This document shows positions 35,956 through 44,711 of a stretch of DNA of 64,000 bases, in pieces (within the stretch, counting starts at the first letter, position 1; each line of letters opens with the position of its first letter). The notes under the pieces are model-generated. The model was given only the letters and a program-made list of their open reading frames with translations, made no database searches and was not told the DNA's origin. The stretch comes from an uncultured Clostridia bacterium. Lineage in GTDB: Bacteria > Bacillota > Clostridia > TANB77 > CAG-465. The stretch covers positions 186,001 through 250,000 of the forward strand of contig CAKPEI010000001.1 of the NCBI GenBank assembly GCA_934149365.1, read 5' to 3'. The translations under genes and the position numbers were made by a program.

Positions 35956-37803
35956 ATGAAAATGAAGGTATCTGATTATGTGGCAAAATTCTTAGTCGAA
36001 GCTGGAATTGACCATGTGTTTACTGTAACTGGTGGAGGTGCTATGCACTTAAATGATAGCTTGGGGCATCAGGAAGGGCTTAAATGTGTATATAATCATC
36101 ATGAACAGGCTTGCGCAATAGCAGCTGAGAGTTATGCCCGGATAAATAACCAAATTGCAGCAGTTTGTGTAACTACCGGCCCTGGAGGAACAAATGCCAT
36201 AACAGGCGTTGTGGGAGGCTATCTTGACTCCATTCCTATGCTTGTTCTATCTGGTCAGGTGAGGTATGACACAACTGCAAGAAGTACAGGACTTAACATT
36301 CGTGCTATGGGAGACCAGGAATTTGACATTTGTAAAGCTGTACAGTCCATGACAAAGTACTGTGAAATGGTTATAGACCCTATGGATATAAAGTACTGCT
36401 TGGAAAAAGCAATTACACTTGCATATTCGGGTAGACCTGGACCTTGCTGGCTTGATATTCCTCTTAATGTTCAGGGGGCATATATTGAAACGGATGACCT
36501 TAAAAGCTTTGACATAACAAGCGAAGAGAATGAGGAAATTCTTAATGATGTACCTGAAAGTGTATCAGACGAACAAATTAATGAGGTTATATCAAGAATT
36601 AAAACGGCTAAAAGACCGGTTATATATGCCGGAAATGGCATAAGGATTGCAGGCGCTCATAAGCTTTTTATGAAAGTTGTTAAAAAGTTGGGTGTGCCTA
36701 TTGTTACAGCTTGGAACAGTATTGATGCAATCTATGATGATCATGAACTCTATGTTGGCCGTGGCGGTATAATGGGAGACAGAGCAGGTAACTTTGCTGT
36801 ACAGAACAGTGACCTTGTTTTATCTATCGGTTGCAGATTAAGTATAAGGCAGGTAGGATATAACTGGAAAACTTGGGCAAGGGAAGCGTACAAAATAATG
36901 GTTGATGTTGATAAGGATGAACTAAAAAAGCCAACTTTAAACATCGATATGCCTATTTGGGCAGACGCCAGAAACTTCCTTAAAAAGCTTGATATGGCTT
37001 TAATAAAGGAAGAAATTCCTAGAAAAAAAGAGTGGCTTGAAAGATGTGCAAGTTGGAAGAAATATTATCCGGTTGTTTTGGCTAGACATTATGAAGATAT
37101 TGACGGTAAAGCTAACCCATATTGTTTCATAAAAGAACTTAGCACAAGACTTAATGCAAACCAAATTACAGTTGTGGGAAATGGCTCTGCGTGTGTTGTA
37201 GGAAGCCACGCTTATGTTATAAAGCCGGGGCAGAGATTTATTATAAACTCGGCAATTGCATCTATGGGATATGACCTTCCTGCAGCTATTGGAGCTACCT
37301 ACGCAAGAAATGATAATCAGGACATTATTTGTGTAAGTGGTGATGGAAGTATTCAGATGAACATTCAGGAGCTTCAGACAATAATTCATCACAAATTGCC
37401 TATTAAGATATTTATTATCAACAACAATGGATATCATTCTATAAGGCAGACGCAGACTAATATGTTCAACAAGAACTTTGTTGGTATTGGCCCCGAAAGT
37501 CATGACTTAAGTTTCCCTGATATGTCAAAACTTGCGCAGGCCTATGGCTATCCATATTACAGGATAAGTAAAAATAAGGAAATGGGAAAAGTAATTTCCG
37601 AAGTTCTTTCTTTAAATGGACCTGTAATATGCGAAGTGTTTGTATCAGAAAAGCAGAACTTTGAGCCTAAGTCAGCAACTAAAAAACTTGAAGACGGCAC
37701 ACTTGTTTCACCACCTCTTGAAGATCTTGCACCATTTATGGATAGAGAGGAATTTGAAAGCAATATGATTATTCCTACTATCAAGGAGGGAAAAGATGAT
37801 TAA
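35956..37803 (+). CDS. ThDP-dependent acetolactate-synthase-like enzyme, YerE-like
   Basis: 615 residues from ATG 35956 after AGGAGAG. Three ThDP-enzyme domains are present: the catalytic Glu in NHHEQACAIAAESYARIN (about 50), and the ThDP loop SGDGSIQMNIQELQT ending NNNGYHSI (about 460-495). General sequence is like acetohydroxyacid synthase. Within a CDP-dideoxysugar block the best-known relative is YerE of yersiniose synthesis, which adds a two-carbon unit from pyruvate to the ketosugar. That role is inferred from context; a true acetolactate synthase is less likely here. CGG appears in frame at YAR. Confidence 0.75.
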   Translation: MKMKVSDYVAKFLVEAGIDHVFTVTGGGAMHLNDSLGHQEGLKCVYNHHEQACAIAAESYARINNQIAAVCVTTGPGGTNAITGVVGGYLDSIPMLVLSGQVRYDTTARSTGLNIRAMGDQEFDICKAVQSMTKYCEMVIDPMDIKYCLEKAITLAYSGRPGPCWLDIPLNVQGAYIETDDLKSFDITSEENEEILNDVPESVSDEQINEVISRIKTAKRPVIYAGNGIRIAGAHKLFMKVVKKLGVPIVTAWNSIDAIYDDHELYVGRGGIMGDRAGNFAVQNSDLVLSIGCRLSIRQVGYNWKTWAREAYKIMVDVDKDELKKPTLNIDMPIWADARNFLKKLDMALIKEEIPRKKEWLERCASWKKYYPVVLARHYEDIDGKANPYCFIKELSTRLNANQITVVGNGSACVVGSHAYVIKPGQRFIINSAIASMGYDLPAAIGATYARNDNQDIICVSGDGSIQMNIQELQTIIHHKLPIKIFIINNNGYHSIRQTQTNMFNKNFVGIGPESHDLSFPDMSKLAQAYGYPYYRISKNKEMGKVISEVLSLNGPVICEVFVSEKQNFEPKSATKKLEDGTLVSPPLEDLAPFMDREEFESNMIIPTIKEGKDD

Positions 37804-38713
37804 GAGTGTAGCTATAACTGGTGCAAATTCTATGATAGGTATTCATATCATTTGGAACTTGCTTTCTCAGGGCGTGCGCGTACTTGCAATAACAAGAACT
37901 GTCAGCAAGGAGTTAAAAGAAATACCTGAAGGTGATAATTTCAAAATCTTGCAGTGCAATATGCTAGATTATGCTATCCTTGATAAATCCATTAGTGAGA
38001 AATACGATGCATTTATTCATTTGGCTTGGATGGGAACTTCTGGAACAGGCAGAGATGATACTAAAACTCAGAAGTTAAACAAAAGTTATGCGCTAGATTG
38101 TGTTACCTTGGCAAATAAAATAGGGTGCAAAACTTTCCTTGGCGTTGGCTCCCAGGCAGAGTTTGGAAGAGTAGATGGAGTTATAAAGTACAACACTTTA
38201 TCTTGTCCTACAACACCTTATGGTATGGCAAAGTATCTTACATGCTTAAGGACTAGGGAACTTTCTCACGAATTAGGCATGAAACATGTTTGGGTACGTA
38301 TATTTAGTGTATATGGTCCATGTAATGTTAAAAACAGTGTGGTAATGCAAAGTGTAGATTCTTTTCTAAAAGGCAAGTCTTTAGAGTATACTTCAGGAAC
38401 TCAGATATGGAATTTCCTTTATGCAAAGGATGCAGCAGAAGGTATTTTGCTGGCCTTAGAAAAAGGAAAAGACGGAAGTGTTTACTGTATAGCAAACAAT
38501 GAAAACAAGCAGTTAAAGGAGTATATCTACCAAATTAGAGATATAATTAATCCTAGTGTTTCTCTGAAATTTGGAGGAAGAAAAGATGATAATGTTATAT
38601 CTTTAAATGTGGATATATCAAGAGAAATGGAGGAGTTAGGTTTTATGCCTAAAGTTTCGTTTGAAGAAGGAATAAAGGAAACTATAAAATGGTATAAGGA
38701 AAATATGAAATGA
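37796..38713 (+). CDS. NAD-dependent epimerase/dehydratase, probable CDP-sugar reductase
   Basis: 305 residues, overlapping the ThDP gene by eight bases. Extended SDR: TGANSMIGIHIIWNLL (NAD loop), WMGTSGTGRD, and the TPYGMAKYLT catalytic Y-x3-K (about 138-147). It likely reduces the branched keto-sugar, as YerF does after YerE. It could alternatively be an epimerase. Last gene of the higher-G+C block. Confidence 0.75.
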   Translation: MIKSVAITGANSMIGIHIIWNLLSQGVRVLAITRTVSKELKEIPEGDNFKILQCNMLDYAILDKSISEKYDAFIHLAWMGTSGTGRDDTKTQKLNKSYALDCVTLANKIGCKTFLGVGSQAEFGRVDGVIKYNTLSCPTTPYGMAKYLTCLRTRELSHELGMKHVWVRIFSVYGPCNVKNSVVMQSVDSFLKGKSLEYTSGTQIWNFLYAKDAAEGILLALEKGKDGSVYCIANNENKQLKEYIYQIRDIINPSVSLKFGGRKDDNVISLNVDISREMEELGFMPKVSFEEGIKETIKWYKENMK

Positions 38714-38718
38714 AAATA

Positions 38719-38754
38719 GGAGATGTGAGTTAAAACTTACATCTCCTTGTTTTA
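38719..38754 (+). terminator. Terminator after the CDP-sugar block
   Basis: GGAGATGTGAGTT pairs with AACTTACATCTCC around a short loop, followed by TTGTTTTA. Confidence 0.75.
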
Positions 38755-38775
38755 TGTAGATATTTGTAGTATAAT
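38747..38775 (+). promoter_or_regulatory. Promoter of gtrB-like gene
   Basis: TTGTTT overlapping the terminator tail, a 17-base spacer and TATAAT, 26 bases before ATG 38802. Confidence 0.65.
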
Positions 38776-38801
38776 ATAACAGAATATTTAAGGAGATTAG
38801 T

Positions 38802-39744
38802 ATGAAGAAAATTAGTGTCGTAATTCCTTGCTATAACGAGGAAGAAAATGTTGAGGCTATATGTGAGGCAGTAGAAAAAGAAATAAAGGAAAATTTATCA
38901 GAGTATGATTATGAAGTATTATTTATAGATAACTGTTCTACTGATAAGACAAGAGAATTAATTGAGAAAATTTGTAAAGATAATAAAAAAGTTAGAGCAA
39001 TATTTAATGCTAAAAATTTTGGACAATTTAACTCTCCATATTATGGAATGCTACAGTCAAGTGGCGATTGCACAATTCTTTTGTGTGCAGATTTTCAAGA
39101 CCCAGTAGAAATGATAACAAAATTTGTTAGAGAATGGGAAAAAGGATACAGAATTGTAATAGGAATAAAAGAAACAAGCAAAGAAAATAAATTTATGTAT
39201 TTCTTAAGAAGTTGCTATTACAAAATAATACGTAAAATGTCAGATACTGAGCAAATAGAACATTTTACTGGTTTTGGACTTTATGATAAAAGCTTTATAG
39301 AAGTTATGAAAAAGTTAGATGATCCAACTCCTTTCTTAAGGGGAATAGTTGCAGAACTAGGATTTTCAAGAAAAGATATTCCTTATGAACAAGCTAAAAG
39401 AAGAGCTGGAAAAACACATAATAATTTTTATAAATTATATGATGCGGCAATGCTTAGTTTTACCTCTTATACTAAAGTAGGACTAAGGATTGCAACATTT
39501 CGGAGGAATATTTATAGGTTTTGTTAGTTTCATAGTAGCATTAATATACTTAATAATGAAACTATGTAATTGGGACATGTTCCAAGCAGGGAGTGCACCA
39601 ATACTTATAGGTATGTTTTTCTTAGGAGCAATACAACTATTTTTCTTAGGTTTTTTGGGCGAATATATATTATCAATTAATGCCAGAATAATGAAAAGGC
39701 CACTAGTTGTTGAAGAAAAAAGAATTAATTTTAAAGGAGAATAA
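38802..39744 (+). CDS. GtrB/DPM1-like polyprenyl-phosphate glycosyltransferase requiring a +1 frameshift
   Basis: The first frame (38802-39527) encodes the GT2 domain: KISVVIPCYNEEENVEAI, FIDNCSTDKT, CADFQDP and RRAGKTHNN, ending RIATF. An in-frame CGG then follows at 39501 and a stop occurs nine codons later. A +1 shift gives GGA GGA ATA, GGIFIGFVSFIVALIYLI, and both membrane helices of the family (VQLLFLGFLGEY-like motif), ending at 39744. The fused length of about 313 residues is the normal GtrB size. It loads a sugar onto undecaprenyl phosphate. The frame is otherwise intact. Confidence 0.75.
39501..39504 (+). other. CGGA +1 frameshift site in the gtrB-like gene
   Basis: In-frame context TTT CGG AGG AAT; a +1 shift reads TTT (or TTC), GGA, GGA, ATA. 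A slipped tRNA-Phe could re-pair perfectly on TTC. The site contains GGAGG. Use in translation is inferred. Confidence 0.6.
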
Positions 39745-39745
39745 C

Positions 39746-41383
39746 ATGGAATTTTATAAAGAAAATACACCAAAACTTATGAAATCGCTTAAATTTATAG
39801 TACCAGTACTAATTACAGTTATTCTTAGTTTTGGATTTGTTGTAACTCATAGTTCAGTAAATATAGATACGCTTGCTTATGATAGATATTTTGAGAAAGG
39901 AGAACTTTTAGCTCAAGAAAGACTTACAGCTCCGGTGTTAAATAAACTATTTGGTATTATGAATTTTAATCCGTTTTTTGTAGATGCAATAGCAGTTATA
40001 CTATTAATTACTGCATCTGTGCTTTGGTGTTTGCTATTTAAAAGAGTATCTAAAAATGGTTTAAAAGATATTGTATATACAGTATTTGCATGTTTGTTTT
40101 TGTCATATCCTTTAATATGCGAAATATTTACATATACACCTTCTGGAATAAGTATAGGACTAGGTTATTGCTTTACGGCTTTAGCTTTGATGATAGGATA
40201 TGAACTTTCAATTTCAAAAGAAAAGAAATTGCTTAGAATTGGTTTACAAACTATTTTACTTTGTCTTGCAATATATTTATATGAATCTTTTGCCGCAGTA
40301 TATTTATGTGGAATATTCATGATATTCATAATAGAATTTGTATACAACAAAGAAAAAGTAAAGTTTTGGGAATTATTAAAAAAAGGAATTATATTTATAC
40401 TTCCACTGATTTTTGGAATTATATTAGGGAAGATTATAGTTAAAATATTATGGTTGATATTAAAGATTACCGCAAGCGAAAATGCAGAAAAAGATATTAT
40501 TTGGCTTACTAAAGGTATAAAAACAGGAGTAATTACTTTGATAAAAACATTTATTAATTTGTATGTGCTTGCTTCAACATATTATTTACCAATTACATTA
40601 CTTGCAATTAGTTTTGTAATACTAGTTATATTAGCCATAAAGGACAGCATAAAGGAAAAAAGCTGGATAGTTCTATTGTTATTTATAGGTTTTTGTATAG
40701 CCACAGTAGCACTTTCTATTGTACAGGGCACAGCTTCTCCTTATAGAACATGTCAGACATTTGCAATATTTGTTGCATTTGTATTTATGATATTTACGCA
40801 AGATATACTTACAAAATGTAATATTAAGGTTATAAATAATATTGTTCTGTTTATAGTATTTACAGCTGTACTTTACCAGGCAAAAGAATTACACAGACAA
40901 TTTTATACAAATTATATGAGGTATGAACACGAAAAAAATATTGTAACTAATATTGGTAATGAATTAGTAAGAGAACACGATATAACAAAGCCAGTATATT
41001 TTACTGGAGAAAATGGGTATTCTAAACCAGTTTTAGATGAACTTATTGTTAGTGAAAAGCATATTGGACTTAGAATTACTAGAAAACTTAATAAAATGTT
41101 GGGAAATCCTAGTTCATGGTATGATTATAAATATATGTGTCCAATAAGATATGGTCAAACAAATGTTAATTCATATTTGTATTGGGGACAAAGAAGTTTT
41201 CCCAAAGATGAAAAAGTAAGTGTTGAACTTGTTAAATGGTTTAACATGTTAGGATATAACATAAAGGCTGGAGATAGGAATAAATATGAAGAAATAGAAA
41301 AAATAGGTAAAGGTAACCCTAATCATTATCCTAAAAAAGGTTATATAATTGAAACTAGCGACTATATAATAGTTAATTTTTAA
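39746..41383 (+). CDS. GtrC-like membrane glucosyltransferase-family protein
   Basis: 545 residues from ATG 39746, after AAAGGAGA and one base after the previous stop. About eleven membrane segments. The early extracytoplasmic SSVNIDTLAYDRYF and TPSGISIGLGYCF stretches fit the Glucos_trans_II (GtrC) family, which transfers the GtrB-loaded sugar to a surface glycan outside the membrane. With gtrA and gtrB it would form a serotype-conversion-like modification system. Confidence 0.7.
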   Translation: MEFYKENTPKLMKSLKFIVPVLITVILSFGFVVTHSSVNIDTLAYDRYFEKGELLAQERLTAPVLNKLFGIMNFNPFFVDAIAVILLITASVLWCLLFKRVSKNGLKDIVYTVFACLFLSYPLICEIFTYTPSGISIGLGYCFTALALMIGYELSISKEKKLLRIGLQTILLCLAIYLYESFAAVYLCGIFMIFIIEFVYNKEKVKFWELLKKGIIFILPLIFGIILGKIIVKILWLILKITASENAEKDIIWLTKGIKTGVITLIKTFINLYVLASTYYLPITLLAISFVILVILAIKDSIKEKSWIVLLLFIGFCIATVALSIVQGTASPYRTCQTFAIFVAFVFMIFTQDILTKCNIKVINNIVLFIVFTAVLYQAKELHRQFYTNYMRYEHEKNIVTNIGNELVREHDITKPVYFTGENGYSKPVLDELIVSEKHIGLRITRKLNKMLGNPSSWYDYKYMCPIRYGQTNVNSYLYWGQRSFPKDEKVSVELVKWFNMLGYNIKAGDRNKYEEIEKIGKGNPNHYPKKGYIIETSDYIIVNF

Positions 41384-41446
41384 GTAAAAAAATAATACAA
41401 AAAGTGTTGCAAAAAGTTTTAAGACATATATATTAGATAATATAAA

Positions 41447-41484
41447 GTTAGTTATACAGAGTGAAATGTATGGCTAGCTTTTTT
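41447..41484 (+). terminator. Leader hairpin with T run upstream of pilin 4
   Basis: GTTAGTTATAC pairs with GTATGGCTAGC (wobble replaces one pair seen in pilin 3), loop of ten, then six T. It lies 64 bases after the gtrC-like stop. Confidence 0.65.
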
Positions 41485-41597
41485 GCGTTTAAAATATGGT
41501 ATAACCATGAGATATAAATCATGTAAATATACACATAATGTATACATAGAAAGACAAAACAAAAAACAAAAAAACAGATAAAAGCACTTAAAAATAA

Positions 41598-41626
41598 TTG
41601 CAAATTTTAAAGTAATGTGAAATAAT
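41598..41626 (+). promoter_or_regulatory. Proximal promoter of pilin 4
   Basis: TTGCAA, 17 bases and AATAAT, 44 bases before ATG 41671, as in the pilin 2 and 3 leaders. Confidence 0.45.
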
Positions 41627-41670
41627 ATGTATATGTTAAAATTGTTCTAAGAAAATGGGAGGTAAAAAAT

Positions 41671-42900
41671 ATGAGAACAAAAGTTAAACTAAAAGGCGGA
41701 ATATCATTAATAGTATTAGTAATAACAATAATAGTAATGATAATACTAGCCGCAGCAATAATATTATCGCTATCAAACAGTGGAATAATAGGAAAGGCAA
41801 ATAAAGCAAAGACAGATACAGACATATCAAATGCAAAAGACTTAGTGGCTATGGCTCATGCAGACTGGATGCTAGATGAGGCAAAGATAAAGGAGAACGA
41901 TAATACAATAACATCATTTAGTAATTATGCAGAAAAGAAATTACAAGAAGCAGGATATAAAGTAGGAACTGGAGAAGGAGCATATACAGTAACAGAAGAT
42001 GGAGAAGTATATACAGGTCTAACAGAAACAGCAAGAACAGCAATAAGAGCAGGAATAAAAGTAGGAGATGTAGTAAAAGGATATACAGTAGCATCGACTA
42101 CATATGAAACAAGTGGAGAAGAAAATACAGCACCTAGTTATATAGAGAGAGACCCAACAAAACAAACAGTAACAACTAATACAAAGCTAACATGGAAATA
42201 CTTGGGAGTAAATGCAAATGGAGAGCTAGAAATAATGGCAGATTATGAAGTATATAATGATACTACAAAAGTTTATGATAAAGTAGCCGTTGCAGCAAAT
42301 ACAAAGGTAAAATTATCAGGAAAAGGTGGTTACTTAAAGGGACCAGATATGTTAAATACAATATGTGAGAAGTTATATTCAAAAGACGGAGTAGGAACAG
42401 CCAGAAGTATGAATATAGATGATGTATATAATATATTAGGATATACAGGACCAAAAGGAAAATATTACGATACTAATGGTAACATAGTAACAACAGCAGA
42501 ACCATTAACAATAGGAGAAATAGAGAACAAATTAGGAACAACATTAAGTGGTAGAACAACACCAGATGGAAAAGATATAACAACATACAATTCAGATTGT
42601 TACGAGATAAGTAAAACAAGTAAGAATATAAAAAACACGGCAAACAAGGATTTAGTATACAATGCTAAAAATACGTATTGGCTTGCTTCTCCGTATGTCG
42701 TTGCGGGTTTTCACAACGACTGTGCGTACTTCTGTGTATGCAACGTTTACTCTACTGGCACGGGCACGCGTTACATGTTCGTTTCGGGTGGCGGCTCTAG
42801 CTGTGTTACGTTTGCGGTTCGCCCAGTAGTAAAACTAGACCCGTCAGTTAAAGTAGAAAAAGATGCAACTGCTGCAAACACATGGAATATATCTAAATAG
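41671..42900 (+). CDS. Pilin-like protein with variable C-type-lectin-like tip (pilin 4)
   Basis: 409 residues after GGGAGG, with the leader MRTKVKLKGG in frame with ISLIVLVITIIVMIILAAA. No shift is needed. Position +5 is Val rather than Glu. The ectodomain contains GKGGYLKGPDMLNTICEKLY and RSMNIDDVYNILGYTGPKG, and ends in the WLAS-to-VRPV segment and WNISK. It is the in-frame homologue of pilin 3. The leader, coding N-terminus and terminator are all shared, so the two look like copies of one cassette. Confidence 0.75.
   Translation: MRTKVKLKGGISLIVLVITIIVMIILAAAIILSLSNSGIIGKANKAKTDTDISNAKDLVAMAHADWMLDEAKIKENDNTITSFSNYAEKKLQEAGYKVGTGEGAYTVTEDGEVYTGLTETARTAIRAGIKVGDVVKGYTVASTTYETSGEENTAPSYIERDPTKQTVTTNTKLTWKYLGVNANGELEIMADYEVYNDTTKVYDKVAVAANTKVKLSGKGGYLKGPDMLNTICEKLYSKDGVGTARSMNIDDVYNILGYTGPKGKYYDTNGNIVTTAEPLTIGEIENKLGTTLSGRTTPDGKDITTYNSDCYEISKTSKNIKNTANKDLVYNAKNTYWLASPYVVAGFHNDCAYFCVCNVYSTGTGTRYMFVSGGGSSCVTFAVRPVVKLDPSVKVEKDATAANTWNISK
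42679..42825 (+). other. Variable-region-like segment of pilin 4
   Basis: Forty-nine codons from WLAS to VRP. My count is 79 G+C of 147 (54%) and 18 A (12%) in a gene otherwise very A-rich. Codons end mostly in C, T or G (GCG, ACG, GGC, TGC). Adenine depletion with conserved framework residues is the expected mark of adenine-specific mutagenic retrohoming. Confidence 0.55.
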
Positions 42901-42937
42901 TTTTTTGAATGTTGTTTTCTTTGACTATTTAAAATTT

Positions 42938-42979
42938 ATAGCTATATAGGCGAATGTTTACCTATGTGGCTATTTTTTT
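42938..42979 (+). terminator. Terminator after pilin 4
   Basis: ATAGCTATATAGG pairs over 13 positions with CCTATGTGGCTAT, then seven T. Similar to the one after pilin 3. Confidence 0.8.
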
Positions 42980-42993
42980 ATTTTGCCTTTTAC

Positions 42994-43022
42994 TTGTTTA
43001 TTATATTAGAATATAGTATAAT
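42994..43022 (+). promoter_or_regulatory. Promoter of the protease-tsaD operon
   Basis: TTGTTT, a 17-base spacer and TATAAT, 26 bases before ATG 43049. Confidence 0.7.
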
Positions 43023-43048
43023 GTTTATGTTTAAAAAGGAGAATTATA

Positions 43049-43702
43049 ATGTTTGATATATTTACAAGAGACGGATTTATAGAGACTTTGTATTTTATAC
43101 CAGCTTTACTTTTATCACTTTCAATTCATGAATTTGGCCATTCATTGGTTGCATATAAGTTAGGAGATAAAAGTCAAAAAGCAATGGGAAGACTTACTCT
43201 TTCTCCATTTGCACATATTGACCCAATAGGCTTTGTATTTATATTATTATTTAAGTTTGGTTGGGGAAAGCCAGTATTTATAGATGATACTAATTTTAAA
43301 AATAAAGCAAAAGGGAACATGTTTGTAGCTTTAGCAGGACCGATGTTTAATGTGCTTTTAGCAATATTACTTACGGTAGTATTAAAGGTATTGCTATGCT
43401 TTGGTATAAATGCACAAACAATACATTCTAGTGTAGGAGCTATATTATATACAATGCTTAATTTAGCAATACAGTTTAATGTAGTATTTGCCGTATTTAA
43501 TTTATTGCCTTTACCACCATTTGATGGGGCTAAAGTGTTATATTACTTTCTTCCATATAAAGGTAAGAAGTTCATGGATAAATTAGAAAGATATTCTATA
43601 TGGATACTTTTAGTTCTATTATGGACTGGATTATACACTTACCTTATTTTACCTGCATATATGGGAGTTGCATTTATTTTGAATTTTATATTGAGTTTAT
43701 AG
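43049..43702 (+). CDS. Site-2 protease family (M50) membrane metalloprotease
   Basis: 217 residues after AAAAGGAG, with about five or six membrane segments. The zinc motif HEFGH (about 27-31) and the second motif NLLPLPPFDG (about 152-161, Asp ligand) define the compact YwhC/Rv2869-independent M50 group lacking a PDZ domain. It cleaves within the membrane; its substrate is unknown. It is followed by tsaD after 12 bases. Confidence 0.9.
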   Translation: MFDIFTRDGFIETLYFIPALLLSLSIHEFGHSLVAYKLGDKSQKAMGRLTLSPFAHIDPIGFVFILLFKFGWGKPVFIDDTNFKNKAKGNMFVALAGPMFNVLLAILLTVVLKVLLCFGINAQTIHSSVGAILYTMLNLAIQFNVVFAVFNLLPLPPFDGAKVLYYFLPYKGKKFMDKLERYSIWILLVLLWTGLYTYLILPAYMGVAFILNFILSL

Positions 43703-43714
43703 GAAGGAAAAGAA

Positions 43715-44710
43715 ATGATTATTTTAGGAATAGAAACAAGTTGTGACGAAACATCTATATGCGTATTAAGAGATGGAAAAGAAGTTTTAGCAAACATTGT
43801 ATCGTCGCAAATAGATATACATAAAGAATTTGGTGGAGTAGTACCTGAAATTGCATCTAGACATCATGTTAAAAACATATCATATGTTTTAGATGAAGCT
43901 TTAGAAAAGGCAAATATTACATTAAAAGACATAGATGCTATTGCTGTAACCTATGGGCCTGGACTTGTTGGCGCTTTATTAGTTGGAGTATCTTTTGCTA
44001 AGAGCTTGGCATATGCGTTAAATGTACCGTTAGTTCCTGTGCATCATATACAAGGACATATTGCAGCCAATTATTTAACAAATAAAGAATTAAAGCCTCC
44101 ATTTATTGCGCTTGTAGTATCTGGTGGACATTCTCATATAATTAAGGTAGAAGATTATACTAAATTTAAAATACTTGCAAAAACTAGAGATGATGCAGTA
44201 GGAGAGGCGTTTGATAAAGTCGCAAGAGTTTTAGGTTTAGGGTATCCGGGCGGACCTAAAGTAAGCAAGTTAGCAAAAGAAGGTAGAGATACATATAAAT
44301 TACCAGTATCTAAATTTGAAAACTTAGACTTTAGTTTTAGTGGTATAAAAACAGCTGTACTTAATTTAGCAAATAAAGAAAAAGAAAATTTAAGAAGAGA
44401 AGATATAGCTAAGAGTTTTGAGGATAATGTATGTAATGTTTTAGTGTCACATACTATTGAAGCAATGAAAGAAAATAACATAAATAAAGTAGCTTTAGCA
44501 GGAGGCGTTGCAGCAAATGATGTGCTTAGAAAATTACTTGTACAAAGAGCTAAAGAAAATAATTTTGAAGCATATATACCAGATTTAGAATATTGCACAG
44601 ATAATGCTGCGATGATAGCTATGGCTGGTTATTATAATTATTTAGCAGGCAAGTGTACAAATGATTTATCGTTGAATGCTAGAGCTTGCATAAATATAGA
44701 GGAGGAATAG
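43715..44710 (+). CDS. tsaD: tRNA N6-threonylcarbamoyltransferase TsaD
   Basis: 331 residues. ASKHA fold: GIETSCDETSICVL (start), the metal-binding HHIQGH (about 110-115), VVSGGHSHI (about 131-139), FDKVARVLGLGYPGGP and the late AGGVAAN. It makes t6A37 on tRNAs decoding ANN codons, acting with TsaB, TsaE and TsaC, none of which is next to it. It overlaps no gene and precedes a phosphoesterase by one base. Confidence 0.95.
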   Translation: MIILGIETSCDETSICVLRDGKEVLANIVSSQIDIHKEFGGVVPEIASRHHVKNISYVLDEALEKANITLKDIDAIAVTYGPGLVGALLVGVSFAKSLAYALNVPLVPVHHIQGHIAANYLTNKELKPPFIALVVSGGHSHIIKVEDYTKFKILAKTRDDAVGEAFDKVARVLGLGYPGGPKVSKLAKEGRDTYKLPVSKFENLDFSFSGIKTAVLNLANKEKENLRREDIAKSFEDNVCNVLVSHTIEAMKENNINKVALAGGVAANDVLRKLLVQRAKENNFEAYIPDLEYCTDNAAMIAMAGYYNYLAGKCTNDLSLNARACINIEEE

Positions 44711-44711
44711 A

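Noticed and set aside
11276..39744. Reassignment of CGG to another amino acid as the explanation of the breaks
   Set aside because: Changing the meaning of CGG cannot restore the reading frame. A +1 step or a four-base decoding event is required at each site.
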